A DNA stretch of 64,000 bases. It comes from Pseudomonadota bacterium (GTDB lineage: Bacteria > Pseudomonadota > Alphaproteobacteria > Rhizobiales > Xanthobacteraceae). Of the stretch, positions 35,547 through 43,722 are shown piece after piece. How positions within the stretch are numbered: the first letter of the stretch is position 1; each line of letters opens with the position of its first letter. The notes under the pieces are model-generated. The model was given only the letters and a program-made list of their open reading frames with translations, searched no databases and was not told where the DNA came from. The stretch is from the NCBI GenBank assembly GCA_023404675.1, contig JAEYAW010000022.1, forward strand, positions 21,174-85,173. The letters run 5' to 3'. A program made the position numbers and the translations under genes.

Positions 35547-36730
35547 ACGAGCAACTGCTTGCGACGTTCAACGCCGGCTCATCCACGGTGAAGATCGGGC
35601 TGTTCGCGCTGGAGAACGGGCACGCCCGCCGGATCGGCAAGGGCAAGATCGACTTCCGGAAAACACCACTGAGCTTCGAACTTCTTGAGGGACCGGACCA
35701 CTTCGATGTGCAGTTGACCGCCGAACCCGGCGAGCAACTCGATGAGGTTCTGGCCGAGGCGTTCGACCGATTGTCCTGGCACTACGACATCAAGCAGGTC
35801 GCGGCGGTCGGTCATCGCGTCGTGCACGGCGGCGACACATTCGCCGGCCCCGTCGCGATCGATGACGGGGTGCTGTCACAGATCGAGGCGCTGGTGCCGC
35901 TGGCTCCGCTGCATCAGCCTCAGGCGATCCGGCTGATCCGCGCGATCTCGCGGCTTCGTCCCGAACTGCGGCAGAGCGCCTCGTTCGACACCGCCTTCCA
36001 TCGCACCAATACCGATGTGGTCCGGCGCTTCGCGCTGCCGCGCGAGCTCTTCGACAAGGGCATCAAGCGTTACGGCTTTCACGGCCTGTCCTACAAGTTC
36101 ATCGCGGGCGAGCTGGCGCGGCGCGGCCTCGACTGCGCGCGCGGCAAGGTGGCAGCGGCCCATCTCGGCTCGGGCGCCAGCCTGTGCGCACTCGATGCCG
36201 GAGAAAGCCGCGACAGCAGCATGGGCTTCTCGACGCTCGACGGCATTCCGATGGCGACACGCTGCGGCGCGCTGGATGCCGGCGTCGTGCTGCATCTGCA
36301 GCAGCAGATGGGCCTGAGCGTCGGCGACGTCGAGGACACCCTGTATCATCGCTCGGGCCTGCTCGGCCTCTCGGGGCTGAGCGCGGACAGCCGCGAACTC
36401 ATCGCGAGCAAGCGGCCCGAGGCGGAGGAAGCCCTGAAGGTCTTCGCGTTCCGCATCGCGGGGGAAATCGCGCGCCTCGCGGCGACGCTCGGCGGGCTGG
36501 ACGCCATCGTGTTCACCGCCGGGATCGGCGAGCACCAGCCCGAAATCCGCGCCATGGTCTGCAACCGTCTTGGCTGGCTCGGCGTCACGCTGGATCACGC
36601 CGCCAACGCGCGCAACGCTCCGGCGATCAACGACGCAACGAGCCGTGTCGGCGTGTTCGTGATCCCGACCGATGAGGAGCAGGTGATCGCGGACGAGGCC
36701 CTGCAGGTTCTGACGCCGGACGCGGCATAA
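35543..36730 (+). CDS. ackA: Acetate/propionate kinase family protein
   Basis: A 395-residue acyl-phosphate kinase of the ASKHA fold. The N terminus LATFNAGSSTVKIGLF holds the Asn and Ser-Ser-Lys phosphate-binding residues; AVGHRVVHGG, SFDTAFH, YGFHGLSYKF, LGSGASLCA and FTAGIGEHQPEIR are the further conserved blocks of acetate kinases. It converts acyl phosphate and ADP to the free acid and ATP. Overlap with the phosphate acyltransferase gene makes them a coupled acyl-CoA to acid pathway yielding ATP. Confidence 0.92.
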   Translation: MNEQLLATFNAGSSTVKIGLFALENGHARRIGKGKIDFRKTPLSFELLEGPDHFDVQLTAEPGEQLDEVLAEAFDRLSWHYDIKQVAAVGHRVVHGGDTFAGPVAIDDGVLSQIEALVPLAPLHQPQAIRLIRAISRLRPELRQSASFDTAFHRTNTDVVRRFALPRELFDKGIKRYGFHGLSYKFIAGELARRGLDCARGKVAAAHLGSGASLCALDAGESRDSSMGFSTLDGIPMATRCGALDAGVVLHLQQQMGLSVGDVEDTLYHRSGLLGLSGLSADSRELIASKRPEAEEALKVFAFRIAGEIARLAATLGGLDAIVFTAGIGEHQPEIRAMVCNRLGWLGVTLDHAANARNAPAINDATSRVGVFVIPTDEEQVIADEALQVLTPDAA

Positions 36731-36739
36731 GGAGCATTC

Positions 36740-37513
36740 ATGTCAGCCATCGTCGATCTGAACGGCAAGCGCGGACTGGTGGTCGGCATCGCCAACGGCC
36801 ACAGCATCGCGGCGGGTTGTGCCGAAGCCTTCCGGCAGGCCGGAGCGGAACTGGCGATCACCTATCTCAACGAGAAGGCGAAGCCCTTCGTCCAGCCGGT
36901 GGCGGAGCAACTCGCCGCGCCGATCTTCGTGCCCTGCGACGTGCGCATTCCCGGCGAACTGGACGCGGTGTTCGACACCATCGCGCGCCAGTGGGGCCGG
37001 CTCGACTTCGTGCTGCACTCGATCGCGTTCGCCCCGCGCGAGGATCTGCACACCAGCGTCGTGAACTGCTCGGCGGAAGGCTTCGCGCTGGCGATGGACG
37101 TGTCATGCCACTCTTTCATCCGCATGGCGAAACTGGCCACACCCCTGATGACGGACGGCGGCGCGCTGCTCACCGTCAGCTTCTACGGGGCCGACCGCGT
37201 GGTGGAGCATTACAATCTGATGGGGCCGGTGAAGGCCGCGCTGGAATCCAGCGTCCGCTATATCGCCGCCGATCTCGCCGCGCAGGGCATCCGCGCGCAT
37301 GCGATCTCGGCGGGACCGATCAAGACGCGCGCGGCATCGGGCATCGACCGTTTCGATGCGCTGATCGACGAGGCGCGCGAGCGCACACCGGCGGGCCGGC
37401 TCGTCACCATCGAGGATGTCGGCCGGATCGCCGCGTTTCTCGCCAGCGGCGCGGGCGCGCCGATGTCGGGATCGGTGGTCTACGCCGACAACGGCTTTCA
37501 CACCGTGGCGTGA
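36740..37513 (+). CDS. fabI: Enoyl-ACP reductase, FabI type
   Basis: A 257-residue short-chain dehydrogenase of FabI type. The cofactor-binding N terminus is VVGIANGHSIAAGCA, matching the SIAxG signature of FabI rather than the TGxxxGIG of classical SDRs; LHSIAFAPRED follows, and the catalytic pair is in HYNLMGPVKAALE (Tyr, six residues, Lys). AISAGPIKTRAASGI and TIEDVG are further FabI marks. It reduces trans-2-enoyl thioesters with NAD(P)H. As part of the phaC/MaoC-Pta/ackA operon it may be a paralogue dedicated to that pathway; another FabI is probably encoded elsewhere. Confidence 0.9.
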   Translation: MSAIVDLNGKRGLVVGIANGHSIAAGCAEAFRQAGAELAITYLNEKAKPFVQPVAEQLAAPIFVPCDVRIPGELDAVFDTIARQWGRLDFVLHSIAFAPREDLHTSVVNCSAEGFALAMDVSCHSFIRMAKLATPLMTDGGALLTVSFYGADRVVEHYNLMGPVKAALESSVRYIAADLAAQGIRAHAISAGPIKTRAASGIDRFDALIDEARERTPAGRLVTIEDVGRIAAFLASGAGAPMSGSVVYADNGFHTVA

Positions 37514-37536
37514 GATAGTCCGGTGAGATAGTCCGG
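37511..37536. repeat. 13-bp perfect tandem duplication at an operon junction
   Basis: TGAGATAGTCCGG occurs twice in tandem at 37511-37523 and 37524-37536. The first copy starts with the fabI stop codon; the second runs toward the rimM stop codon only nine bases further. Such a duplication fits a slippage or repair scar. Confidence 0.7.
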
Positions 37537-37544
37537 CGCTTCGG

Positions 37545-38078
37545 TTACCCCTCGTGGTCTTCGCCGTCGATCTCGTGCGGCCGCACGATGACGACGCGGC
37601 CGGCGGCCAGATCGACCGTCGGCACCACGGCGTCGGTAAAGGGCAACAGCAGCGTCGGGCCGCCCGCGTGCGGAGCGATATCCAGCATGTCGCCCGCGCC
37701 GAAATTGTGCACGGCGATCACGGTGCCGAGCAAGGTGCCCTCAGCCGTCTCGGCGCGCAGGCCGATCAGATCGGCGTGATAGTATTCGCCGTCGTCGGCC
37801 GGAGGCAGCCTGTCACGGTCGATGTAAAGCTCGCAGCCGTTCAGCCGCTCGGCCTCGTCGCGCGTGACGACACCCTTGAACGCGGCGACGAGGTGATCCT
37901 TCGCCGCGCGCAGGCGCGCGATTTCCAGCGTGCGCCTGCCGTCCTTGCTTTCGAGCGGCCCATACTCCGCGACCGCGAGCGGGTCTGCGGTGAAGGGCCA
38001 CAGCCGCACCTCGCCGCGTACGCCATGGGCCGCGCCGATCCGTGCGACACAGATGCGCTTGTCCGGCGCGGACGGCAT
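37545..38078 (-). CDS. rimM: 16S rRNA processing protein RimM
   Basis: A 177-residue protein. N-terminal RimM domain with ICVARIGAAHGVRGEVRLWPFT, then a PRC-barrel-like C-terminal domain with YYHADLIGLRAETAEGTLLGTV and DMLDIAPHAGGPTLLLPFTDAVVPTVD. It helps 30S head maturation by binding S19. It is third in the minus-strand order ffh, rpsP, rimM. The usual next genes trmD and rplS are absent; the convergent fabI gene ends 31 bases away. Confidence 0.93.
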   Translation of the reverse strand: MPSAPDKRICVARIGAAHGVRGEVRLWPFTADPLAVAEYGPLESKDGRRTLEIARLRAAKDHLVAAFKGVVTRDEAERLNGCELYIDRDRLPPADDGEYYHADLIGLRAETAEGTLLGTVIAVHNFGAGDMLDIAPHAGGPTLLLPFTDAVVPTVDLAAGRVVIVRPHEIDGEDHEG

Positions 38079-38101
38079 GACGTGCTACCAGCGAAAGATG
38101 A

Positions 38102-38419
38102 TCAGGCCGCGGCGGCCTTGCGCTCCTTGCGCGGCACCGCCTTCTGCGGGTTGCTGCGCGCCGGGCGCTTGGCGAGACCGGCCGCATCAAGGAAACGCAG
38201 CACGCGATCCGACGGCTGGGCGCCCTTGGCGAGCCAGGCCTTCACCTTTTCCTCGTCGAGCTTGAGGCGGTCGGCATTGTCCTTCGGCATCAGCGGGTTG
38301 AAATAACCGAGGCGCTCGATGAAGCGGCCGTCGCGGGGAAAGCGCGAGTCGGCGACGACGACGTGATAGAATGGACGCTTCTTGGTGCCCGCACGGGCGA
38401 GACGGATAACGACGGACAT
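38102..38419 (-). CDS. rpsP: 30S ribosomal protein S16
   Basis: A 105-residue ribosomal protein with the conserved S16 start MSVVIRLARAGTKKRPFYHV and VADSRFPRDGRFIERLGYFNP. An Ala/Lys-rich C-terminal extension beyond residue 80 is common in Rhizobiales. It is located between ffh and rimM, the normal order. Confidence 0.97.
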   Translation of the reverse strand: MSVVIRLARAGTKKRPFYHVVVADSRFPRDGRFIERLGYFNPLMPKDNADRLKLDEEKVKAWLAKGAQPSDRVLRFLDAAGLAKRPARSNPQKAVPRKERKAAAA

Positions 38420-38538
38420 TGGTTTCTCCTTGAAGTCAGAATTTGAAGTTCGGTGTTGATCGGGTTCAGTGTGTTGCCGTCAACCTTCCCGAAGCACTGA
38501 AGACGTGCACCTCGGGACGGCGGAACGGCGCAAACGAA

Positions 38539-40074
38539 TCATTTCTTTTTCCCCAGTCCGGGGAAGCCGCCAAGGCCCGGCGGCAGGCCCTTGCCGCCGA
38601 GGCCCGGAAGATTCGGCAGGCCGGGCAATCCGCCCGGCGCGCCGGGGAAGTCCTTCGGCAGTTCGGGCATGCCACCGCCGGCCTTCATCTTCTCGGCCAT
38701 AATCTTCATCTGCTCGGGGCTCGGCATGCCGCGCCCCATGCCCATGGCCTGCGCGAATCCGGCGAGCGGCCCGCGCTTCGCGCCGCCCATGGCCTTCATC
38801 ATGTCCGCCATGTTCCGGTGCATCTTGAGCAGCCGGTTGAGATCCTCGACCTTCACGCCCGCGCCGGCGGCGATGCGCTTCTTGCGGCTGGCCTTGAGCA
38901 GATCAGGGGTCTTGCGCTCCTGCCGCGTCATGGAATCGATCATCGCGACCTGACGCTTCAGCATCCTGTCGTCGATGTTGGCATTGGCCATCTGGTTCTT
39001 GATCTTGCCCATGCCGGGCATCATGCCCATCAGCCCGCCGATGCCGCCGAGGTTCTGCATCTGCAGAAGCTGCTCGCGCATGTCGGCCAGATCGAACTGG
39101 CCCTTGCGCATCTTCTCGGCGACGCGCGCGGCCTTCTCGGCGTCGATATTGGCGGCGGCCTTCTCGACCAGCGACACCACGTCGCCCATGCCGAGAATGC
39201 GGCCCGCGACGCGGTCCGGATGGAAGTCCTCCAGCGCATCGGTCTTTTCGCCGACGCCGATCAGCTTGATCGGCTTGCCGGTGACGCTGCGCATCGAAAG
39301 CGCCGCGCCGCCGCGGCCGTCGCCGTCGACGCGGGTCAGCACGATGCCGGTGAGACCGACACGATCGTTGAAGGCGCGGGCGAGATTGACGGCGTCCTGA
39401 CCGGTGAGCGCATCGGCGACCAGCAGCACCTCATGCGGATTGGCGGCGGTCTTCACCGACGCCGCTTCCGCCATCATCTCCTCGTCGAGGGTGGTGCGGC
39501 CGGCGGTGTCGAGCAGCACGACGTCGTAGCCGCCGAGCTTGCCCGCCTGCAATGCGCGCTGGGCGATCTGGGTCGGCATCTGGCCCGCGACGATCGGCAG
39601 CGTATCCACCTCGATGTCGCGGCCGAGCACCGCGAGCTGTTCCATGGCCGCCGGGCGGCGCACGTCGAGCGATGCCATCAGCACCTTGCGCTTGTCGCGC
39701 TGGGTGAGGCGGCGGGCCAGCTTGGCGGTGGTGGTGGTCTTGCCGGAGCCCTGCAACCCGACCATCATGATCGCGACCGGGGGAGCGGCCTGAAGATCGA
39801 TCGGCTCGCCCGCGCCAAGGGTTTCGACCAGCGCGTCGTGAACGATCTTCACGACCATCTGGCCCGGCGTCACCGACTTGACGACAGTGGCGCCGACCGC
39901 CTGCTCGCGGACCCGTTCGGTGAAGCTGCGGACGACCTCGAGCGCGACGTCGGCCTCCAGCAGGGCGCGCCGCACCTCGCGCATGGCGGAATCGACATCG
40001 GCCTCCGTCAGCGCGCCGCGCCGCGTGAGGCGATCCAGAATTCCGCCAAGCCTCTCCGACAGGGTGTCGAACAC
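38539..40074 (-). CDS. ffh: Signal recognition particle protein Ffh
   Basis: A 511-residue GTPase. The start is a GTG at 40074 (VFDTLSERLGGILDRL) preceded by GGAAAGG; the frame reads open to 40230 without a better start. N domain, then G domain with G1 GLQGSGKTTTTAKLA, DTAGRT and TRVDGDGRGGAAL, and a Met-rich M domain from about residue 330, followed by a long Gly/Pro/Met-rich tail (PELPKDFPGAPGGLPGLP). It binds signal peptides with 4.5S RNA and delivers ribosomes to FtsY. First gene of the operon with rpsP and rimM. Confidence 0.95.
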   Translation of the reverse strand: MFDTLSERLGGILDRLTRRGALTEADVDSAMREVRRALLEADVALEVVRSFTERVREQAVGATVVKSVTPGQMVVKIVHDALVETLGAGEPIDLQAAPPVAIMMVGLQGSGKTTTTAKLARRLTQRDKRKVLMASLDVRRPAAMEQLAVLGRDIEVDTLPIVAGQMPTQIAQRALQAGKLGGYDVVLLDTAGRTTLDEEMMAEAASVKTAANPHEVLLVADALTGQDAVNLARAFNDRVGLTGIVLTRVDGDGRGGAALSMRSVTGKPIKLIGVGEKTDALEDFHPDRVAGRILGMGDVVSLVEKAAANIDAEKAARVAEKMRKGQFDLADMREQLLQMQNLGGIGGLMGMMPGMGKIKNQMANANIDDRMLKRQVAMIDSMTRQERKTPDLLKASRKKRIAAGAGVKVEDLNRLLKMHRNMADMMKAMGGAKRGPLAGFAQAMGMGRGMPSPEQMKIMAEKMKAGGGMPELPKDFPGAPGGLPGLPNLPGLGGKGLPPGLGGFPGLGKKK

Positions 40075-40313
40075 GTCCCGAGACCTTTCCTGCTGCCCGG
40101 CCGATGCCGGACAACGTGCAAACCAAACACTTTCGCGCCCGAGGGCGCACAGCGCTGTCGGGCGTTGACCTCCGGCCTCCGGGGCCGGTCGGCGGGTCGA
40201 AAAGGCAACCTTTCCGAGAAAGAGCGGCACTTAAACGGCCAGAGCAGGCAAAAGTCAAGGAAAGAGGACTGTCCCGGCCTTGTGAGTTGCCCCGATTGCG
40301 GCTTGTTCCTAGC

Positions 40314-40338
40314 TTTGACCGGTCAAAATGACCGGTCA
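40314..40338. promoter_or_regulatory. Twin palindromic operators before the phd-like antitoxin gene
   Basis: TTTGACCGGTCAAA at 40314-40327 is a perfect 14-bp palindrome, and TGACCGGTCA at 40329-40338 repeats its 10-bp core; their centres are 13 bp apart. They end seven bases before the antitoxin ATG at 40345. Phd/YefM antitoxins bind tandem palindromes overlapping their own promoter, so autoregulation is likely. Confidence 0.7.
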
Positions 40339-40344
40339 AATGCC

Positions 40345-40605
40345 ATGAAGCACGTCACGGCCACCGAGGCCAAGGCCAAGGCCAAGTTCGCCGAACTTCT
40401 CGACAAGGTCGAGGCGGGCGAAACCGTCATCATCACGCGGCACGGCAAGTCCATCGCCCGGCTGGAGCCGGACGATGAGGCGCGGCGCCAGCGGGCGCGG
40501 GCTTCCCGGCAGGCGATCGACGGGATCACCGAAGCGCGAAAAACCGCCCCGCGCGTCACTGTCGAGGAAATCCTGCAGTGGCGCGACGAAGGCCGCCGCC
40601 TCTGA
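40345..40605 (+). CDS. Type II antitoxin, Phd/YefM family
   Basis: An 86-residue antitoxin. MKHVTATEAKAKAKFAELLD, then VEAGETVIITRHGKSIARLEP is the Phd/YefM DNA-binding fold; the C-terminal half (residues 50-86) is the polar, toxin-neutralising tail with TVEEILQWRDEGRRL, typical of antitoxins paired with VapC. The ATG at 40345 is chosen because the domain begins there and the operator palindromes lie just upstream. Its TGA overlaps the toxin ATG (TGATG), so translation is coupled. Confidence 0.88.
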   Translation: MKHVTATEAKAKAKFAELLDKVEAGETVIITRHGKSIARLEPDDEARRQRARASRQAIDGITEARKTAPRVTVEEILQWRDEGRRL

Positions 40606-41014
40606 TGGGCTTCATTCTTGATGCATCGGTCACTCTGTGCTGGTGCTTCCGCGACGAGGATCATGAGATCACCGACGCAGCGTTGCGGCTGCTGAGAACG
40701 GAGACACCGCGCTCGTGCCGGGCATCTGGTGGTTCGAGATTCGCAATACCGCCCTTCTCGGCATCCGCCGCAACCGCATCACCGAAATTCGAGTTCACGA
40801 GTTTCTGAACAGGCTGGGCTCAATGACGATCGACATTATCTTGCCCGACGAGGACGGGAGAATCTTTGTGCTCGCCCAGCGCCATCGCCTGACCTTCTAC
40901 GAGGCCGCCTATCTCAACCTTGCACTGCGCGAACGCGCGCCGCTGGCGCCGCTGGATCACAATCTGGCCGGTGCCGCCGCGGCGGAAGGTGTCGCGCTCA
41001 TCGGCCCTTCGTGA
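40605..41014 (+). pseudogene. VapC-type PIN-domain toxin, frameshifted
   Basis: Two frames together give a complete PIN protein of about 136 residues. The first (from ATG 40605) reads MGFILDASVTLCWCFRDED and loses homology after RLLRTET; the second, shifted by one base, begins around 40709 with ALVPGIWWFEIRNTALLG and continues to a stop at 41014. A one-base loss in ACACCGCGC near 40704-40711 would explain it (ACACCGGCG would restore the frame). Acidic residues are seen at Asp6, Glu of WWFEIRN, and Asp of LDHNL; the usual YDAAYL is YEAAYL. The first frame alone stops at 40806-40808 and would not make an active ribonuclease. Could be a true mutation or a sequencing error. Confidence 0.75.
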
Positions 41015-41023
41015 GGCCCACCA

Positions 41024-42088
41024 ATGCTCTCCCGCCGCCGTGTTCTCGTCGGTCTTCCTTCATTGGCCATCGCTGGCACCAGCCTGCAATTCCTGTGGAG
41101 CACCATGGCCCATTCCTACTCCGGTCCGATCTCCGATCACTTCAATGGCACGCATTTTTTCGATCCCGACGGCTCGCCGCCGAAGGCGCTGTCCGAACTG
41201 CTGCGCTGGCAGCTCGGCGGCAATCGCACCCGGGCGAAATGGCCGGACTGGGCGCCAAGCCCCTATTCGGACAGGCCGCCGCAGCGGGTCGAGGGATCGC
41301 GGGCGCGGCTAAGTTACATCGGGCATGCGAGCTGGCTGCTGCAGAGTGGGGGCCTCAACATCCTGATCGATCCGGTCTGGTCGGAACGCGCCTCGCCGCT
41401 CTCGTTCGCCGGACCCAGGCGATGCAACGATCCGGGCATCGCCTTCGAGGCGCTACCGAAAATCGACGTGGTGCTGGTGACCCACGGCCACTACGATCAT
41501 CTCGATCTGGCCACGCTGTCGCGCCTGCACAGGTCCTTCGCGCCGCGGATCATCACGCCGCTTGGCAACGATCTGACCATGCGCGCCGCCGACCGGTCGA
41601 TTCGCGCCGAGGCCCACGACTGGAACGACCGCGTCGTGCTCGGAAAAAACGTGGCCGTCAATCTGGTGCCGACGCGGCACTGGACCGCGCGCGGCCTGCT
41701 CGACCGCAACAAAGCGCTGTGGGCCAGTTTCGTCCTCGAAACCCCGGCGGGCGTGATCTACGCCGTCGGCGATTCAAGCTATGGCACCGGCTTGCATTTC
41801 CGGCGCGTCCGGGAAAAATTCGGCGCGCCGCGCCTCGCGCTGCTGCCGATCGGTGCCTATGAACCGCGCTGGTTCATGCAGGACCAGCACATGAACCCGG
41901 AAGACGCCGTGCAGGCACTGGCCGATTGCGGGGCGCAGCAGGCGCTCGGGCATCACTACGGCACGTTCCAGCTCACCGACGAGGCATTCGACGCGCCCAC
42001 GACCGCACTGGCCGAGGCGCTCGACGCGGCGGGCGTGCGACGCGAAAAATTTATCGCGCTGAAGCCAGGGCAGGTATTCGAGGTGTGA
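41024..42088 (+). CDS. Metallo-beta-lactamase-fold hydrolase (RomA/NAPE-PLD-like)
   Basis: A 354-residue protein. The N terminus MLSRRRVLVGLPSLAIAG has a basic/hydrophobic signal-like segment with consecutive arginines, so it may be exported or membrane-anchored. The hydrolase domain starts near residue 95 (LSYIGHASWLLQSGGLNILIDPV) and carries the metal motif THGHYDHLD near residue 153, PTRHWTARG, AVGDSSYGTG and the C-terminal LGHHYGTFQLTDE. This is the L-ascorbate-6-phosphate lactonase/N-acyl-phosphatidylethanolamine phospholipase D-like subgroup. The substrate is not known. It starts 9 bases after the toxin pseudogene. Confidence 0.85.
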   Translation: MLSRRRVLVGLPSLAIAGTSLQFLWSTMAHSYSGPISDHFNGTHFFDPDGSPPKALSELLRWQLGGNRTRAKWPDWAPSPYSDRPPQRVEGSRARLSYIGHASWLLQSGGLNILIDPVWSERASPLSFAGPRRCNDPGIAFEALPKIDVVLVTHGHYDHLDLATLSRLHRSFAPRIITPLGNDLTMRAADRSIRAEAHDWNDRVVLGKNVAVNLVPTRHWTARGLLDRNKALWASFVLETPAGVIYAVGDSSYGTGLHFRRVREKFGAPRLALLPIGAYEPRWFMQDQHMNPEDAVQALADCGAQQALGHHYGTFQLTDEAFDAPTTALAEALDAAGVRREKFIALKPGQVFEV

Positions 42089-42215
42089 GCGCCGCTCCGA
42101 AAGAACGAGTTGCTGCCATGGCAGGGCTCGTCCCGGCCATCCCGGCAAGATAGGCGCAGCCTCCCTTACCGCGATCGCCGCAACAACTGCGGGGACGGCA
42201 AACAACGACCGCTTG

Positions 42216-42938
42216 TTACGGCGTCGCGGGCTTGATCTCGTAGGTCACGCTCACCGAAACGCGCAGGGTTTCCTCGCCCGGCGCGACGGGAGCAGACATC
42301 GCGTCCGCCGCGGCGAGACGCCCCTTGTAAGCCACCGGGACCGCTCCCCCGCCCTCCGCGATGCTCAGCGGCATGCCGAGCTTGACGTTGGCGGCCGCAG
42401 CATAGATCTCCGCCTTGCGCCGCGCATCGGCCAGCGCGCGCGTGCGCGCCTCGTCCAGCAGCTTCGAGGCCTGCGTCACCTCGAAATTGATACCGCCGAC
42501 ATCGTTCGCGCCCGCGCCGACCAGCGTGTCGATGACGCCCGCCACCTGCGAAATGTCGCGGACCTTGACGATGACGCGGTTGCTGGCGCGATAGCCGGCG
42601 ATCTGCATCGGCGCATTCGGCGTGCGGTTCTGCGTCATCTGCGGCGACAGCGACAGCCGCGAGGTCTGATAGTCCTTCTCCGGCACGCCCGCGCCCTTGA
42701 GCGCGAGCAGAACATCGCCCATCGCCTTGTTGTTGGCCTCCGACGCGGCTTTCGCGGTTTTCGCCTCGGTCGTCACACCCGCTTCGATGGTGGCGAGATC
42801 CGGCGGCACGGAGATGGTGGCCTCCCCGGAGACGGTAATGGCGGGCGGCGGATTGTCAGCGCGGGCGATGGTGGCGACTCCCGAAAGCGCGGCGGCAAGC
42901 GCGGCGACGGTGACGAAACGAAACATGCAAAACCTCAT
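42216..42938 (-). CDS. SIMPL/DUF541 periplasmic protein
   Basis: A 240-residue exported protein. The ATG at 42938 overlaps the stop of the preceding gene (ATGA); a second ATG at 42926 is also possible. A signal peptide (FVTVAALAAALSGVATIARA) precedes the SIMPL domain, with ITVSGEATISVPPDLATIEAGV, then VIVKVRDISQVAGVIDTLVGAGAND and EARTRALADARRKAEIYAAA, all characteristic of DUF541. Members are periplasmic or outer-membrane associated (for example Brucella BP26) and have no defined biochemical role. It is co-transcribed with the GyrI-like protein upstream. Confidence 0.88.
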   Translation of the reverse strand: MRFCMFRFVTVAALAAALSGVATIARADNPPPAITVSGEATISVPPDLATIEAGVTTEAKTAKAASEANNKAMGDVLLALKGAGVPEKDYQTSRLSLSPQMTQNRTPNAPMQIAGYRASNRVIVKVRDISQVAGVIDTLVGAGANDVGGINFEVTQASKLLDEARTRALADARRKAEIYAAAANVKLGMPLSIAEGGGAVPVAYKGRLAAADAMSAPVAPGEETLRVSVSVTYEIKPATP

Positions 42939-43681
42939 TTCAGCGGCACGTAGACATTGATGACAAGCTTGTCCTCGGCCGTCTTCAGCGGATCGGTGGT
43001 GTACTCCTCGATGAACAGATCCTTGGCCTCCAGCTTCTTCTCGTCGAGGAAATTGGTGATGGCCTCGTAGGTGTTGTCCATATTGTCGTACGAGCCGCGA
43101 TGCGTGAACTTCAGCGCCTTTCCTTCGGGCGTCTGACCGACGCTCATGTTCTTGCCGAGCGCCTTCGGATCCTGATCCACGGGAACCTCGGCGAGATAGG
43201 TGAAGCCGCTGTCGTCGGTCGCGGTGTAGACGATCACGAACGGCCCCGACGGCGTCACCCCCTGCTTGTCCAGATGCGTCACGACGCTCTTGAACGCGTC
43301 CATCAGCGTCTCGAAGGCCGAATCCCAGGTGGCCTTGCCTTTCAGGATCACGGACTTTCGTGGCGTGAGCGTGGTCTCCTCGCCGAAGGCATCGGCAGCC
43401 TGAACCTTGGGCTCGGCCGAGGGGGCCGGTGCCTCCGCGGCGGGCGGCTGCGGCGCGGGAGCGGGAGTTGCCTGCGGAGCCGGGGACGGGGTTGCAGCGT
43501 CCGGAGCGGGCTGCGACGCTGCCGGCGGGGTCGCGGCGGGTGCATCCGTCGGGGCCGGCGCGGTTGAGGAAGGAGGAGACTGGGCAGGAGGAGACGGGGC
43601 CGGCGTCGTCTGGGCTAGCGCCGCGAGCGGCAGCGCGGCCGCCAGAGCCGTTGCGAGGGTCACGGAGCGAAGACGGATCAT
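42935..43681 (-). CDS. Exported GyrI-like/SRPBCC effector-binding domain protein
   Basis: A 248-residue protein. Residues 1-23 are a signal peptide (VTLATALAAALPLAALAQ). Residues 25-95 are an Ala/Pro/Thr low-complexity linker. Residues about 100-248 form a domain resembling the GyrI/AraC effector-binding fold (FKSVVTHLDKQGVTPSGPFVIVYT, EVPVDQDPKALGK, LKFTHRGSYDNMDNTYEAITNFL, LFIEEYTTDPLKTAEDKLVINVYVPLK). Such domains bind small hydrophobic molecules. A periplasmic, linker-tethered version suggests ligand binding or sensing in the envelope. Divergent from dapF. Confidence 0.8.
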   Translation of the reverse strand: MIRLRSVTLATALAAALPLAALAQTTPAPSPPAQSPPSSTAPAPTDAPAATPPAASQPAPDAATPSPAPQATPAPAPQPPAAEAPAPSAEPKVQAADAFGEETTLTPRKSVILKGKATWDSAFETLMDAFKSVVTHLDKQGVTPSGPFVIVYTATDDSGFTYLAEVPVDQDPKALGKNMSVGQTPEGKALKFTHRGSYDNMDNTYEAITNFLDEKKLEAKDLFIEEYTTDPLKTAEDKLVINVYVPLK

Positions 43682-43722
43682 CGGACAAACTCCATCGGCG
43701 GCGCGGATCGTGCTGGTTCCTG

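Noticed and set aside
38443..40605. Plus-strand open frame of 720 codons ending in the antitoxin
   Set aside because: Only the last 86 codons (from 40345) are protein-like; the rest is antisense of ffh.
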